DNA of 11,382 nucleotides from assembly GCA_947372405.1 (NCBI GenBank), contig CANBTO010000109.1, positions 1 through 11,382 of the forward strand, read 5' to 3'. The stretch's first letter is position 1. The number at the start of each line of letters is the position of its first letter. The notes beneath the pieces were generated by a model. That model had not been told where the DNA came from. It was given only the letters and a program-made list of their open reading frames with translations, and searched no databases. This DNA is from Verrucomicrobiaceae bacterium. Lineage in GTDB: Bacteria; Verrucomicrobiota; Verrucomicrobiae; Verrucomicrobiales; Akkermansiaceae. The position numbers and the translations under genes were made by a program. Shown piece after piece: positions 1 to 7,851 of this stretch.

Positions 1-91
1 ATAAATGCGAACAAGCGATTTTCGTCAAGCAGTCCGCACAAACGTGCCGAACATCTACCCAATAACAACCAAAATCCATGAATGCGGGTGG

Positions 92-2716
92 TCACAAGGT
101 GGCGATGGGGTCGGCCATAAGAAGCCCAATATAATTTCCCGTCATCCGCTCCATTGTGAAATGACGCCGGATATGTTCGCGCGCCGCATCACTCATGACA
201 TCGCGCAGTGCGGGATCGGCGGCCAGTTTCACCATCGCCGCTGCAAAGGCCGGCACATCTCTCGACGGCACGAGCAGGCCGTTCACGCCGTCGATCACTT
301 GTTCGGACGCGCCGCCAACGTCGGTTGCGATCACAGGAAGACCCGCTGCCAGTGCTTCAAGCGACGCGTTGGGACATCCCGCAGGGTCAGAGATCATCAC
401 GAAGACATCACATGAGGCATGGAACGAGGCCATGTCACGTGTTTCGCCAAGCCACTCGACGGGTAAACCTGCGGCGAGTTCACGCAACTCGGAAGCATGG
501 TTTTCCGCCCCGGTCTCCACACCTCCGGCGATCTTCAACACGGCGTCCGGCAGCCCGGAAAGCGCGATGCGGAAGGCGGCGATGAGTTCATCCAACCGCT
601 TCTGCGGACTGATCCGTGCCGCGGTCCCGAAAACCAGGTTGCCATTGACGTGAGCCCGACGAAGCGGCAGCGGAGTGAGATTCACGCCGTTGGGAATCAC
701 GCTCACGCTCGTTCCCAGCAAGGCCGCGCGCGAGGCCTCGGCTGTGTATTTCACCACGATGCCGTCTAGCAGCCTGCCGTAGTCTCCAGCCGTGCGGCAT
801 GGAAGTCCTGGCGGAGGATCCTTCATGCAGGCATCGAGCGAGGAAAACCACATCTCGCCGGGTGATACGTCATGAACGGGGACGAAAGCCAGCAAGTCGG
901 CGAGTAGCAGCTTGTGAACCGTGATCGCGTTCCAGAAGACCACTGAGACCGGTGGATCCGCCCGCATTTCAGCAAGGATCAGATCAACGGCTTCGGCGGG
1001 TTCGATGAGGCCCGATGGCGGAGGAACAAACACGTCGATGCCGTTCTCTATCAGATCCAACCTGCCCGCACCGGGATGTTCCGGATATTCCTGCAACAAG
1101 GCGACCCGCACCTTGTGACCACGCTGATGCAGTTCCTTGGCGAGTCGACGCAGAGAGGATTGCGCGCCGCCGGTTGATAGATTGTTGGTGACGAACCAGA
1201 TGGCCTCGCCCCGTCCGACTGACTGACCAGCCACCTGCATGGCGAAGCGGGCCACCCTTCCGGCCATGTGGCTGGTGGTGAAGTCCCGCCAGACCAACCG
1301 ATGTGCGGAAGGCGGTGGCGATAGCATCGCATCGACAAGAGCCTTGGCGAAATCCTCATCACCGGCATCCGCAGCCAGAAGGGTGAGCGCGGGATTCCTC
1401 CATGCGAGTTCGCGCGTGCCGCCTGTATCGCAGGCAACCACCGGGCGGCCCGTGGACAATGCCTCCAAATGCGCAAGACTCAATCCTTCGTGGGCACTGC
1501 ATGAGACCAGTACACTGGCTCCGGCAAGCACATCCCTGACAGGGACCGCGCCTTCGGTCCACCTGATGGCGTCCTGAACACCGTATTTCGCGGCCTCGAT
1601 ATCGACTGCGGCTCTGGATGCCACGGCATCCTCAAGATGGGTTGCGGTTTCACCTGCGATCACCAGACGCACTGTGGCATCTTGATATCCGCGGAAAACC
1701 AGTTCCGCGCGCGTCGCGGCGAGGATGGATGGCAGCCGGTCCAAACGTTTTTGCGGACGCGGATTGGCGATGCAGGCGAGCGTGAAACCACTCGATGCGG
1801 GTGGCGGTGGTGTTTCAGGAAAACATTCGGGCCGGATGCCATTCCATACCGTGCGCACGGGAATATGAGACAGCTTCACACGCAGTTCTCTTTCGACCTC
1901 CATCGAACACGCCAGCATCAAACCAATATCCTCCTTCGCCAGGGTTTGCCACCCGGCGGGCCAGCCGGCACGGGAATTGTGAACCGCCGCCATCACCGGG
2001 ATGCCTGAACCTGCCAGAACCCTGGTCTCCTCCGCGTCGGTTAGATGGACATGAAGCAGGTCCACTCCGCTGCAAACGGCGGTTTTCGCAAGGAATGCCG
2101 CACGCTCCCTCCGCGGCAGGTAGGACAGGTCGATCGTGCCTTCCGGTGTCTCGATCACCGATCGATGCGGTTTTCCAAGCACCACCAAGCGGCAGGCGAT
2201 CCCATGATGCGGCAGTTCCACCGCAAGATCGCGGGCGATTGTTTCCGCACCGCCGTGCTGGAGGCTTGTCACGATCTGAAACACCGACAATCGATCGTCC
2301 ACCATCGCAAGATCCAGCGGATGCCAGTGAACCACCCGCGAGGACTTTCTGATAGAGCCACCCTTCAGTCGTTCGATGGCGCCGCCGGCATCGGAATGCC
2401 ATTCACAGAGCGGAGATGGCGACATCCCGGCCGACTGATAGTCTCCGCCATGCATGTCATGAAAATCCGACCACTCGCCCGACAGCGGCAACCCTACCGC
2501 CACAAGCGGCTTTCCCTCCAAAACCGGCGGTGCCCGAAATGAATCCGGACGGAGCAACACTTCACCTGCTTTGAACAACAGACAGGGCCCGCCATCGTCA
2601 TGGAGTTCGTGATCCGCCACCACTTCAAATCCCGCCGCACGCAGACTCCTCACGCTGCGCCGCGCCAGCCACGGACGTCGGGAATCCTGATCAAATACAA
2701 TCGCTCGATGTGGCAT
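92..2716 (-). CDS. Tandem double GT4-family glycosyltransferase
   Basis: The 874-residue protein carries two complete GT-B glycosyltransferase units in one chain. Unit 1 (about 143-495) has a GGAET donor-domain loop (155-159), WNGI (291-294), RPQKRLDRL (320-328) and an EX7E pair, E410/E418, in HEGLSLAHLEAL. Unit 2 (about 505-865) has GGAQSS (516-521), IPNGVNL (674-680), SPQKRLDEL (703-711) and CPNASLEALAAGLPVIATD. In unit 2 the first Glu of EX7E is replaced by Ala779, leaving only E787. Residues 1-140 form an extra N-terminal region that I do not recognise. GT4 enzymes transfer a sugar from a nucleotide or lipid donor with retention, usually at the cytoplasmic membrane face during polysaccharide or glycoprotein synthesis; donor and acceptor cannot be read here. 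It is the last gene of the minus-strand operon, starting 17 bases after the upstream stop codon with no clear ribosome binding site. Family assignment is secure; substrate is unknown. Confidence 0.9.
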   Translation of the reverse strand: MPHRAIVFDQDSRRPWLARRSVRSLRAAGFEVVADHELHDDGGPCLLFKAGEVLLRPDSFRAPPVLEGKPLVAVGLPLSGEWSDFHDMHGGDYQSAGMSPSPLCEWHSDAGGAIERLKGGSIRKSSRVVHWHPLDLAMVDDRLSVFQIVTSLQHGGAETIARDLAVELPHHGIACRLVVLGKPHRSVIETPEGTIDLSYLPRRERAAFLAKTAVCSGVDLLHVHLTDAEETRVLAGSGIPVMAAVHNSRAGWPAGWQTLAKEDIGLMLACSMEVERELRVKLSHIPVRTVWNGIRPECFPETPPPPASSGFTLACIANPRPQKRLDRLPSILAATRAELVFRGYQDATVRLVIAGETATHLEDAVASRAAVDIEAAKYGVQDAIRWTEGAVPVRDVLAGASVLVSCSAHEGLSLAHLEALSTGRPVVACDTGGTRELAWRNPALTLLAADAGDEDFAKALVDAMLSPPPSAHRLVWRDFTTSHMAGRVARFAMQVAGQSVGRGEAIWFVTNNLSTGGAQSSLRRLAKELHQRGHKVRVALLQEYPEHPGAGRLDLIENGIDVFVPPPSGLIEPAEAVDLILAEMRADPPVSVVFWNAITVHKLLLADLLAFVPVHDVSPGEMWFSSLDACMKDPPPGLPCRTAGDYGRLLDGIVVKYTAEASRAALLGTSVSVIPNGVNLTPLPLRRAHVNGNLVFGTAARISPQKRLDELIAAFRIALSGLPDAVLKIAGGVETGAENHASELRELAAGLPVEWLGETRDMASFHASCDVFVMISDPAGCPNASLEALAAGLPVIATDVGGASEQVIDGVNGLLVPSRDVPAFAAAMVKLAADPALRDVMSDAAREHIRRHFTMERMTGNYIGLLMADPIATL

Positions 2717-2733
2717 GGACCGATTTCATCAAC

Positions 2734-4353
2734 TCAGTATGCCGACGGAAACACCGGTGGTCGCGGTGCATCAGAAGTCCGGTCCACATGATGAACCGGA
2801 AACGCGGGAGGCGAATTGAACAGCGGCGGGTTCATGGTTGAACCACCGCCAACCGCAGGAACCACGCTAACGGAATCAGGAACGCTTCCGGTGAAGAAAA
2901 ACTGACCTTCGGGTCCCGGCCTGTAGATCAAGTCCTGGGTCGAGGACAGGCCGCCCGCCATGTAGCTCAATCGGAGCGGCGTGCCGACCGGCCAGTTGCC
3001 GTTGATCCAGAATCCGTCCGTCACCTTGCGGATCTGCTGGTGCGGCACGGGTGCCGCATGAGGCTCCATGACGGACACAGCGGTCATGGATTTCTGCCCT
3101 GATATGGTTTTGATCAGTTTGACGAGAATCAGAATTGGCACTGCCAGACAAAGCAGGGAGCCCACGATTCCAACAAGCGATACGCCCTTGTTAGTGAAAC
3201 TCGATGGCGCTACCTGCATCGGATCGGTCACGGTTCTGTCAATCTCGTCCGCCGGGGGACCCGTGGCGGGTGTCTGTGGTTGGGTCTCCTCCTCCGCCAC
3301 GAGATGATGTTTTGGATTTTCCCGCATGACCGGTGACGTTGCAATCGGGGTCGGCTCCGCATCCACCGCGCAGACCACCCGGAATCCGATGTCCGCGTTC
3401 CGGCTGCGCGGATCCGCACGGTAGCGAGCCGCACTGCGGGTGTTCTTCTCGTCACGAAGCCACGAACCACCGCGCAGGACACGCCTCGGCTTGTCACCCG
3501 GATTCGGGGCGTTCTGGCATGGATCGTTCACAGGCCCCACCTGATAGGAAGCATACAGGTCCAGACACCACTCGCTGACGTTGCCACCGATGAAAAGGCC
3601 CCACGCGTTGGGTTCCTTTGAATCGACCGGCCTCGTGCCATTGCCGGAATTCCCCTTGTGCCATGCAGCGCGATCGCATGCGTCGGCGTTGGAACCGGTA
3701 TGCCACGCCGTGGTGGTGCCGGCGCGGCAGGCATATTCCCACTGGGCCTCGGTCGGCAGCATGGTCTTGCGCATCATTTTCTTTTCCAGCCATGTGCAGA
3801 ATGCCTGCGCATCCGGCCAGGTCACGAGACATACCGGATGGTTGTCCGTTTGGGAGAAACCGGGATCGCGCCAGGTGTATTGTTTTTTCTGCACGAGTGC
3901 GGAGCCGTCCCAACCAAAGCCACCGCTACCACCTTGCTCCGCCTCGCTGCGGTAGCCGGTCTCGGCAACAAACGTCCGCCACTGGCCGCGGGTGACCGAT
4001 GTGCGGCCGATGTAAAAATCCCGCGTGATCCTGACATGGCGCCGCGTCTCATCACCGCCCCTTCCGGGTTCTTCATCCGCCGCCCCTTGATCAAAGTCCC
4101 CCGCCCTTACCAGGACCAGTTCGAGCATCGTATCAGCGGTTAGCGGGACCTTCAGAACCGGCTCGGCCGATCTAACGGGACATGCCAGCAGCCACGAGAC
4201 CGCGACCGGCAAAAAACATCTTGCGATGTTGGAACTCACCGTCCGCTCCAGAGCCTGCTGTTTTCCCAATCCCTTTATCGACCGAGCATTCATCGCGGGT
4301 TTGTTCGCAGGTTTCTTCCGGTAGGACGATTCCAAAATATGGTTCGTTTCCAT
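2734..4353 (-). CDS. Membrane-anchored FGE/SUMF1-fold protein lacking catalytic cysteines
   Basis: The 539-residue protein has a hydrophobic export segment at 46-63 (possible cleavage after VRSA), an FGE-sulfatase (SUMF1) domain at about 75-330, a transmembrane helix at about 390-412, and a cytoplasmic-side tail with a small Trp/Gly-rich region (about 445-495) and a proline-rich end. SUMF1 hallmarks are LPTEAQWEYACRAGT (199-213), GGNVSEWCLDLY (257-268), RVLRGGSW (291-298) and NADIGFRVV (319-327). True formylglycine-generating enzymes place two copper-binding cysteines just after GGSW; here the stretch is LRDEKNTRSAAR, with none. It is therefore unlikely to oxidise sulfatase cysteines and is better seen as a binding or structural member of this fold, probably periplasmic. 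The ATG at 4353 has a weak AGG upstream; Met21 (4293) would give a more usual signal-peptide length but has no ribosome binding site. It follows the PH-like gene after 23 bases. Confidence 0.85.
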   Translation of the reverse strand: METNHILESSYRKKPANKPAMNARSIKGLGKQQALERTVSSNIARCFLPVAVSWLLACPVRSAEPVLKVPLTADTMLELVLVRAGDFDQGAADEEPGRGGDETRRHVRITRDFYIGRTSVTRGQWRTFVAETGYRSEAEQGGSGGFGWDGSALVQKKQYTWRDPGFSQTDNHPVCLVTWPDAQAFCTWLEKKMMRKTMLPTEAQWEYACRAGTTTAWHTGSNADACDRAAWHKGNSGNGTRPVDSKEPNAWGLFIGGNVSEWCLDLYASYQVGPVNDPCQNAPNPGDKPRRVLRGGSWLRDEKNTRSAARYRADPRSRNADIGFRVVCAVDAEPTPIATSPVMRENPKHHLVAEEETQPQTPATGPPADEIDRTVTDPMQVAPSSFTNKGVSLVGIVGSLLCLAVPILILVKLIKTISGQKSMTAVSVMEPHAAPVPHQQIRKVTDGFWINGNWPVGTPLRLSYMAGGLSSTQDLIYRPGPEGQFFFTGSVPDSVSVVPAVGGGSTMNPPLFNSPPAFPVHHVDRTSDAPRPPVFPSAY

Positions 4354-4376
4354 TACCGGACCCTACTCTCAAACTG

Positions 4377-4850
4377 TCAGTCGCCGCCGCCCGCGCGGCC
4401 GACCACCGCCCTGGCGGCCCACGCCCGCATGTCCGCGCGGATCGGCCTGAGCGAGAGATGGATTCCGGAGGATTTTTCAGCGTTGTGATGGAGTGTCAGC
4501 AAGGTGAAACGTTCATCCACCTCGGCGGAGTCGATCTCCTGCCATACCACCAGACGCATGCCTTCAGCTGGCCGAAAGAACGGGAAGATCTCGATACCCA
4601 GAGGTGTTAGAATCAGATAGGCATGGCGGGTGAGCCCATACGCAACACGGAACGCAAGCAGCGCCAGTGCCGTCGGCACCAGCGCCCACAACGGATCCGG
4701 CAGCGCCGGGTTCTCATCCCGATAGAACGAAGTCGCCAACAGGGTGACGGCCACCGACACCAACACGGCGGACAGCACCCAGAACAGCACCGCCTGACCG
4801 GATCGGGTGAAGCGGAGTTCCTTTTCGGGGGACTGGACCATGCCGGACAT
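4377..4850 (-). CDS. Two-TM membrane protein with bacterial PH-like domain
   Basis: This 157-residue protein has two transmembrane helices (about 19-42 and 52-72) followed by a beta-rich region (about 76-137: Arg-His-Ala-Tyr-Leu-Ile-Leu-Thr, then a Glu-Ile-Phe-Pro-Phe stretch, then Val-Val-Trp-Gln-Glu-Ile). This TM-TM-beta layout is that of membrane proteins with a bacterial PH-like (bPH) domain, in which the soluble part sits on the cytoplasmic side. Its ATG overlaps the stop codon of the upstream Hpt gene as ATGA (4848-4852 on the plus strand), a classic sign of coupled translation. A second ATG (Met4) is possible. No enzymatic motif is visible. The domain assignment comes from the layout and pattern only and could be wrong; the membrane topology is more secure. 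Confidence 0.75.
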   Translation of the reverse strand: MSGMVQSPEKELRFTRSGQAVLFWVLSAVLVSVAVTLLATSFYRDENPALPDPLWALVPTALALLAFRVAYGLTRHAYLILTPLGIEIFPFFRPAEGMRLVVWQEIDSAEVDERFTLLTLHHNAEKSSGIHLSLRPIRADMRAWAARAVVGRAGGGD

Positions 4851-5176
4851 CAGGTGGACGCATCCGTCAGCCCCGTCACCGCGGCCTCCGCGGCGGACAA
4901 TTCCTTTTCGAAAACCGTTAGATCAAAGCCCTGGGTCTCGAGCACCATCGGGCTTTCGCAATCGCCGATCATGGCCACGATCCGCTCCAGTCCGAACAGG
5001 GAAGCACCACCTTTGCAGCGATGCAGCTCTTCCCGCAAATTCCCGTAGTTTCCTGATTCGAGCATCGCGGCCCAGCCAGTCATCAGCCGCCGGGTGTCGT
5101 TGAAATAGTCGAACGCCAATTCCCTCAGGCCGGCGAGATCCCCGTGGGCCATCTTCATGAAATTCGCCGTGTTCAT
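4850..5176 (-). CDS. Stand-alone histidine phosphotransfer (Hpt) domain protein
   Basis: From the ATG at 5176 the product is 108 residues and is made up almost entirely of one Hpt four-helix bundle. The motif LHRCKGGASLFGLERI (about 51-66) matches the Hpt signature H-x-x-K-G-x-x-x-x-x-G, making His52 the likely phospho-acceptor and Lys55/Gly56 the conserved neighbours. Hpt proteins relay phosphate between receiver domains of hybrid kinases and response regulators in the cytoplasm. No kinase or receiver lies in the window, so its partners must be elsewhere. The reading frame continues upstream to a GTG at 5245 that overlaps the previous gene's stop (GTGA), which would add 23 residues. I prefer 5176 because AGGAG lies nine bases before it and the Hpt fold begins there. 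Confidence 0.85.
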   Translation of the reverse strand: MNTANFMKMAHGDLAGLRELAFDYFNDTRRLMTGWAAMLESGNYGNLREELHRCKGGASLFGLERIVAMIGDCESPMVLETQGFDLTVFEKELSAAEAAVTGLTDAST

Positions 5177-5185
5177 CGCTGCTCT

Positions 5186-5190
5186 CTCCT
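5186..5190 (-). promoter_or_regulatory. Shine-Dalgarno AGGAG that sets the Hpt start
   Basis: On the minus strand AGGAG lies nine bases upstream of the ATG at 5176. It is the clearest ribosome binding site in the operon and favours the short Hpt form over the GTG at 5245. Confidence 0.65.
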
Positions 5191-5241
5191 GAGTCACGCG
5201 ACGATTCAACCCACCCTCTCCGGTTATTTCAAAGTCATTTA

Positions 5242-5877
5242 TCACGTAGTGTTCAAACCCTCAGCCTCATGAGAACGCTCGGCCAGTTCCTTGCGCAGTT
5301 CCTCTGCCAGTGACTCCAGGCCCGTTGACTTCGCCAACTCAAGTCGCACCACCAAGGTCTCAGGCCGCTTGAGATCCTCCTCGGACATCGCCCCGAGGCA
5401 TTCGGCCGCCGTGGCGTGCTCACCGATCGCAAGGGCTCCCTCCGCCTGCTCCAGAAGTGATGGCTCCACTCCGGACAGCGGCTTGTCGCGGAATACCGCC
5501 CACTTCGCCTGATCCGGCAGTCCCGCAGGTACATCGGGGCCATCCACCTGCTCCAGATACACCATCTCGTCGCCATCCCGTTTCTGCCTCCAGTGATTCA
5601 ATGTCACCACGATCATCAAGCCGATGACGATGAATGACCCTTCCAGAAAAAACGGCGTGGTCATCACCCCGATCATGGTACCGATCCACTCGCCCAGCAA
5701 ACCGGGCAGATAGCCCCAACCCAGCAGAGAGCCGCACACCAACAAGGTCAGCAGCAGGAGAATGCCGACCCCTACGGCAATCTGTTTCACCCGGTTTTCT
5801 TCTCTCTCGATGACCATTTCCGGCGGCAGCTTAGCTGCAATACTCTGCTTTCCCAACTCCCTAATCCACAAAATCAC
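5242..5877 (-). CDS. Two-TM membrane protein with helical C-terminal region
   Basis: The 211-residue protein has a charged N-terminus, two transmembrane helices (about 32-60 and 75-96) and a cytoplasmic-type C-terminal part. The segment at about 139-202 is rich in Glu, Ala and Leu and could form TPR-like antiparallel helices, but no repeat consensus is clear. I do not recognise the family. It appears to be the first gene of the five-gene minus-strand operon and lies next to the divergent AT-rich region. The start is GTG at 5877 with AAGAAG upstream; an ATG at 5817 (Met21) just before the first helix is an alternative. Its stop overlaps the optional GTG of the Hpt gene. It may be a membrane scaffold or sensor for the downstream proteins, but that is only an inference from context. 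Confidence 0.75.
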   Translation of the reverse strand: MILWIRELGKQSIAAKLPPEMVIEREENRVKQIAVGVGILLLLTLLVCGSLLGWGYLPGLLGEWIGTMIGVMTTPFFLEGSFIVIGLMIVVTLNHWRQKRDGDEMVYLEQVDGPDVPAGLPDQAKWAVFRDKPLSGVEPSLLEQAEGALAIGEHATAAECLGAMSEEDLKRPETLVVRLELAKSTGLESLAEELRKELAERSHEAEGLNTT

Positions 5878-5924
5878 TACATACTTCTTGATTATTTTTA
5901 AAAATTAACCACGTTTGCCCCACC
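5878..5924. promoter_or_regulatory. Divergent promoter region with AT palindrome
   Basis: This 47-base gap separates the minus-strand operon (start 5877) from the PEP-CTERM gene (start 5925) and must hold 5' signals for both unless transcripts begin inside the genes. It is clearly AT-rich against its surroundings and contains a perfect 12-base palindrome ATTTTTAAAAAT at 5894-5905. This could be a shared operator, or simply overlapping -10-like sequence. No convincing -35/-10 pair was identified. Confidence 0.35.
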
Positions 5925-6224
5925 TTGTTCGGCATTTTTAAAACAAAGTTCCTTTTGATGGGAGTATTGCTGGTCTCAACGCCAATCGCCACGTGGATGC
6001 TCCGCGGGGCTCAATCCGCCGTGAAACCACCGGAAATGCAGGCTGTTTCCCGAGTCTCGGCGGGCGTTGCAGTCCAGGTTCCCGTCGAGGTGGTCGCCAA
6101 AGGCAGCGCGACCAAGCTGGTCTATGTCGAGATGCAGACCCAGGCCGTGCCGGAGCCGGGCGCGCTATCCCTGCTGGCCCTCAGCAGCCTGCTCCTGCTC
6201 CGTCGAAAGCGGAAATCCGATTGA
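5925..6224 (+). CDS. Small PEP-CTERM sorting-domain protein
   Basis: The 99-residue product starts with a signal-anchor-like segment (Lys6 and Lys8, then hydrophobic 9-24) and ends with a PEP-CTERM sorting signal at 75-99: VPEPGALSLLAL, a hydrophobic stretch, then RRKRK. In known systems exosortase recognises this tail, cleaves near the PEP motif in the inner membrane and sends the protein to the surface or extracellular matrix. Only about 50 residues lie between the two signals (Val-rich, with no known domain), so the mature product would be a very short peptide. The TTG at 5925 gives a normal positively charged n-region; the ATG at 5958 (Met12) is the alternative. Neither has a Shine-Dalgarno sequence. 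It diverges from the minus-strand operon. No exosortase gene is in the window. Confidence 0.7.
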   Translation: MFGIFKTKFLLMGVLLVSTPIATWMLRGAQSAVKPPEMQAVSRVSAGVAVQVPVEVVAKGSATKLVYVEMQTQAVPEPGALSLLALSSLLLLRRKRKSD

Positions 6225-6233
6225 ATGGAAAAT

Positions 6234-6266
6234 CGTGGCTGGAACAACCTGTTCCAGCTTGCCACG
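6234..6266. repeat. Family-1 palindromic repeat, variant copy, after the PEP-CTERM gene
   Basis: GCTGGAACA-ACC-TGTTCCAGC (6238-6258) forms a perfect 9-bp stem with an ACC loop, starting 13 bases after the stop codon. An outer CGTGGC/GCCACG pair (6234-6239 and 6261-6266) could lengthen or compete with it. It is a diverged copy of the CTGGGACG-ACC-CGTCCCAG repeats after cysS, with the same GTGG lead-in. There is no T-run, so it is not a standard intrinsic terminator. Confidence 0.75.
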
Positions 6267-6353
6267 CCGTAGCTCGGCGATGGCGGGTCCGTGGCGGGGA
6301 CAATCTATCCCCACACTTCATCGTAAGACCGTTCCTCCCATCAATGATCCCTG

Positions 6354-6386
6354 CTTTGCGTTTCTCTGCGGTCTTTGCGGTGAAAA
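6354..6386. repeat. Degenerate TTTGCG/TGCGGT intergenic repeat
   Basis: The sequence repeats the hexamer theme TTTGCG, CTGCGG, TTTGCGG and ends in TGAAAA. Sequences of this type recur between genes in many planctomycete, verrucomicrobial and related genomes (established only as general experience) and often give spurious short ORFs. With the hairpin at 6234 it accounts for most of what is visible in the 232-base gap 6225-6456; no cysS promoter was identified. Confidence 0.4.
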
Positions 6387-6456
6387 ATTTCAATTAGATG
6401 CACCCATCCTGCGGTTCGCTCTTGGCTCTTGCCGTTCCGCTCCCTAAATCCCGGCC

Positions 6457-7842
6457 ATGCGGCTTTTTGACACGCTGACCCGGACCGAACGCACCCTCCG
6501 CCCCATCGATGGCGCGACCTTTCGTTTCTATTGCTGCGGGCCCACCGTTTACGGCCCCGCGCACATCGGAAACTTCCGCACCTTCGTGCTTCAGGACGTG
6601 CTCCGCCGCACCCTCGAAACCGGCGGCACCCGCACGCTCCACGTCCGCAACATCACCGATGTGGATGACAAGACGATCCGCGATTCCCAGAAAGCCGGCC
6701 AATCGCTCACCGACTTCACCGCCGGCTGGACGGAGAAATTCCACGCCGATTGCGAAAAGCTTGGCCTGCTCCCGCCGCACATCGAGCCGGGAGCCGTCGA
6801 GCACATCCCGCAGCAGATCGCCATGATCGAGGCCCTCGTCGCCAAAGGCCACGCCTACGCGTCGGACGATGGCTCGGTCTATTTCAAGATCTCCTCCTTC
6901 CCCGGCTACGGCAAACTCTCCCACCTCGACGAACGCGAGCTCGATCTCGGAAAAACCCAGAACGCCCGCGCCAACGCCGACGAATACGAAAAGGACAGCG
7001 TCTCGGACTTCGTACTCTGGAAGGCCCGCCGACCTGAGGACGGCGAAAACTTCTGGCCCTCCCCGTGGGGCGAAGGACGCCCCGGCTGGCACCTCGAATG
7101 CTCGGCGATGATCCAGGAATACCTCGGCGATACCTTCGACCTCCACTCCGGCGGCGTCGATCTGGTTTTCCCGCACCATGAAAACGAGATCGCCCAGAGC
7201 ACCTGCGCCTGCGGCGGCCATTTCGCCGAACACTGGTTCCACATCACCCACCTCTTGGTCGATGGCGGGAAGATGTCCAAATCCCTCGGCAACCTCTACA
7301 CTCTCACCGATCTGGAAACCCGCGGCTTCTCAGCCATGGAGGTCCGCTACGTCCTCATCGGCGGCCATTACCGCAAGCAGCTCAACTTCACGCTCGATTC
7401 GCTATCCGCCGCCCGCGAGGCATTGGCCAAGCTCGCCAAAGGCGCGCGCAACCTCGCCAACAAGACCGGCGGCGATGTGACGCTCGACACCGTTTCCTTC
7501 GGCCCCTTCCAAGCCGCGTGGGACAGCCTCAACGACGACCTCAACACCCCCGCCGCCCTCGGCGGCCTCTTCACCGGATTGCGCGAAGCCTCCGCTCTAA
7601 CAGGCAAGGACGCCGCCGCCGCGCTCGCCGGATTCAACCGCGTGCTGCGCGCCCTCGGCCTCAGCCTGCCCGAGGAAACCGAAGTGGAAATCCCCGACTC
7701 CATCCGCGCCCTCGCCGAAACCCGCTGGGCCACCCGCCTCGCCAAAAACTGGGCCGAGTCCGACACCCTCCGCGCCGAACTCACCGCCCAAGGCTGGAAC
7801 ATGAAGGACGGCAAAGACGGCTACACCCTGGAACCCCTGTAG
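6457..7842 (+). CDS. cysS: Cysteinyl-tRNA synthetase
   Basis: This class I aminoacyl-tRNA synthetase activates cysteine with ATP and charges tRNA-Cys in the cytoplasm. The 461 residues match the usual length. The HIGH-type motif sits in CGPTVYGPAHIGNF (27-40) and the KMSKS motif is intact in GGKMSKSLGN (270-279). The zinc ligands expected from the E. coli enzyme are present: Cys27, Cys215 (in GWHLECSAM), His240 and Glu244 (in FPHHENEIAQS). The C-terminal helical anticodon-binding region runs to Glu-Pro-Leu at the end. The ATG at 6457 is correct because the conserved N-terminus (Leu-Phe-Asp-Thr-Leu) begins there; no Shine-Dalgarno sequence precedes it. Codon third positions are strongly G/C (line 7501-7560 is 43/60 G+C). 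It stands alone between repeat-filled gaps. Confidence 0.98.
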   Translation: MRLFDTLTRTERTLRPIDGATFRFYCCGPTVYGPAHIGNFRTFVLQDVLRRTLETGGTRTLHVRNITDVDDKTIRDSQKAGQSLTDFTAGWTEKFHADCEKLGLLPPHIEPGAVEHIPQQIAMIEALVAKGHAYASDDGSVYFKISSFPGYGKLSHLDERELDLGKTQNARANADEYEKDSVSDFVLWKARRPEDGENFWPSPWGEGRPGWHLECSAMIQEYLGDTFDLHSGGVDLVFPHHENEIAQSTCACGGHFAEHWFHITHLLVDGGKMSKSLGNLYTLTDLETRGFSAMEVRYVLIGGHYRKQLNFTLDSLSAAREALAKLAKGARNLANKTGGDVTLDTVSFGPFQAAWDSLNDDLNTPAALGGLFTGLREASALTGKDAAAALAGFNRVLRALGLSLPEETEVEIPDSIRALAETRWATRLAKNWAESDTLRAELTAQGWNMKDGKDGYTLEPL

Positions 7843-7851
7843 CGTCCTCTC

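Noticed and set aside
1795..2352. Plus-strand frames opposite the glycosyltransferase gene
   Set aside because: They are antisense shadows, rich in Arg/Pro/Ser, with no domain; the minus-strand frame has full GT4 motifs throughout.
2734..4353. Active formylglycine-generating enzyme or sulfatase maturase
   Set aside because: The catalytic, copper-binding cysteines after GGSW are missing and there is no sulfatase gene in the window.
6394..7251. Long open frame (285 codons) on the minus strand opposite cysS
   Set aside because: It lies antisense to a certain cysS gene; the high third-position G/C bias of cysS keeps this frame open, and the product is a Gly/Ala/Val/Glu-rich mirror with no motif.
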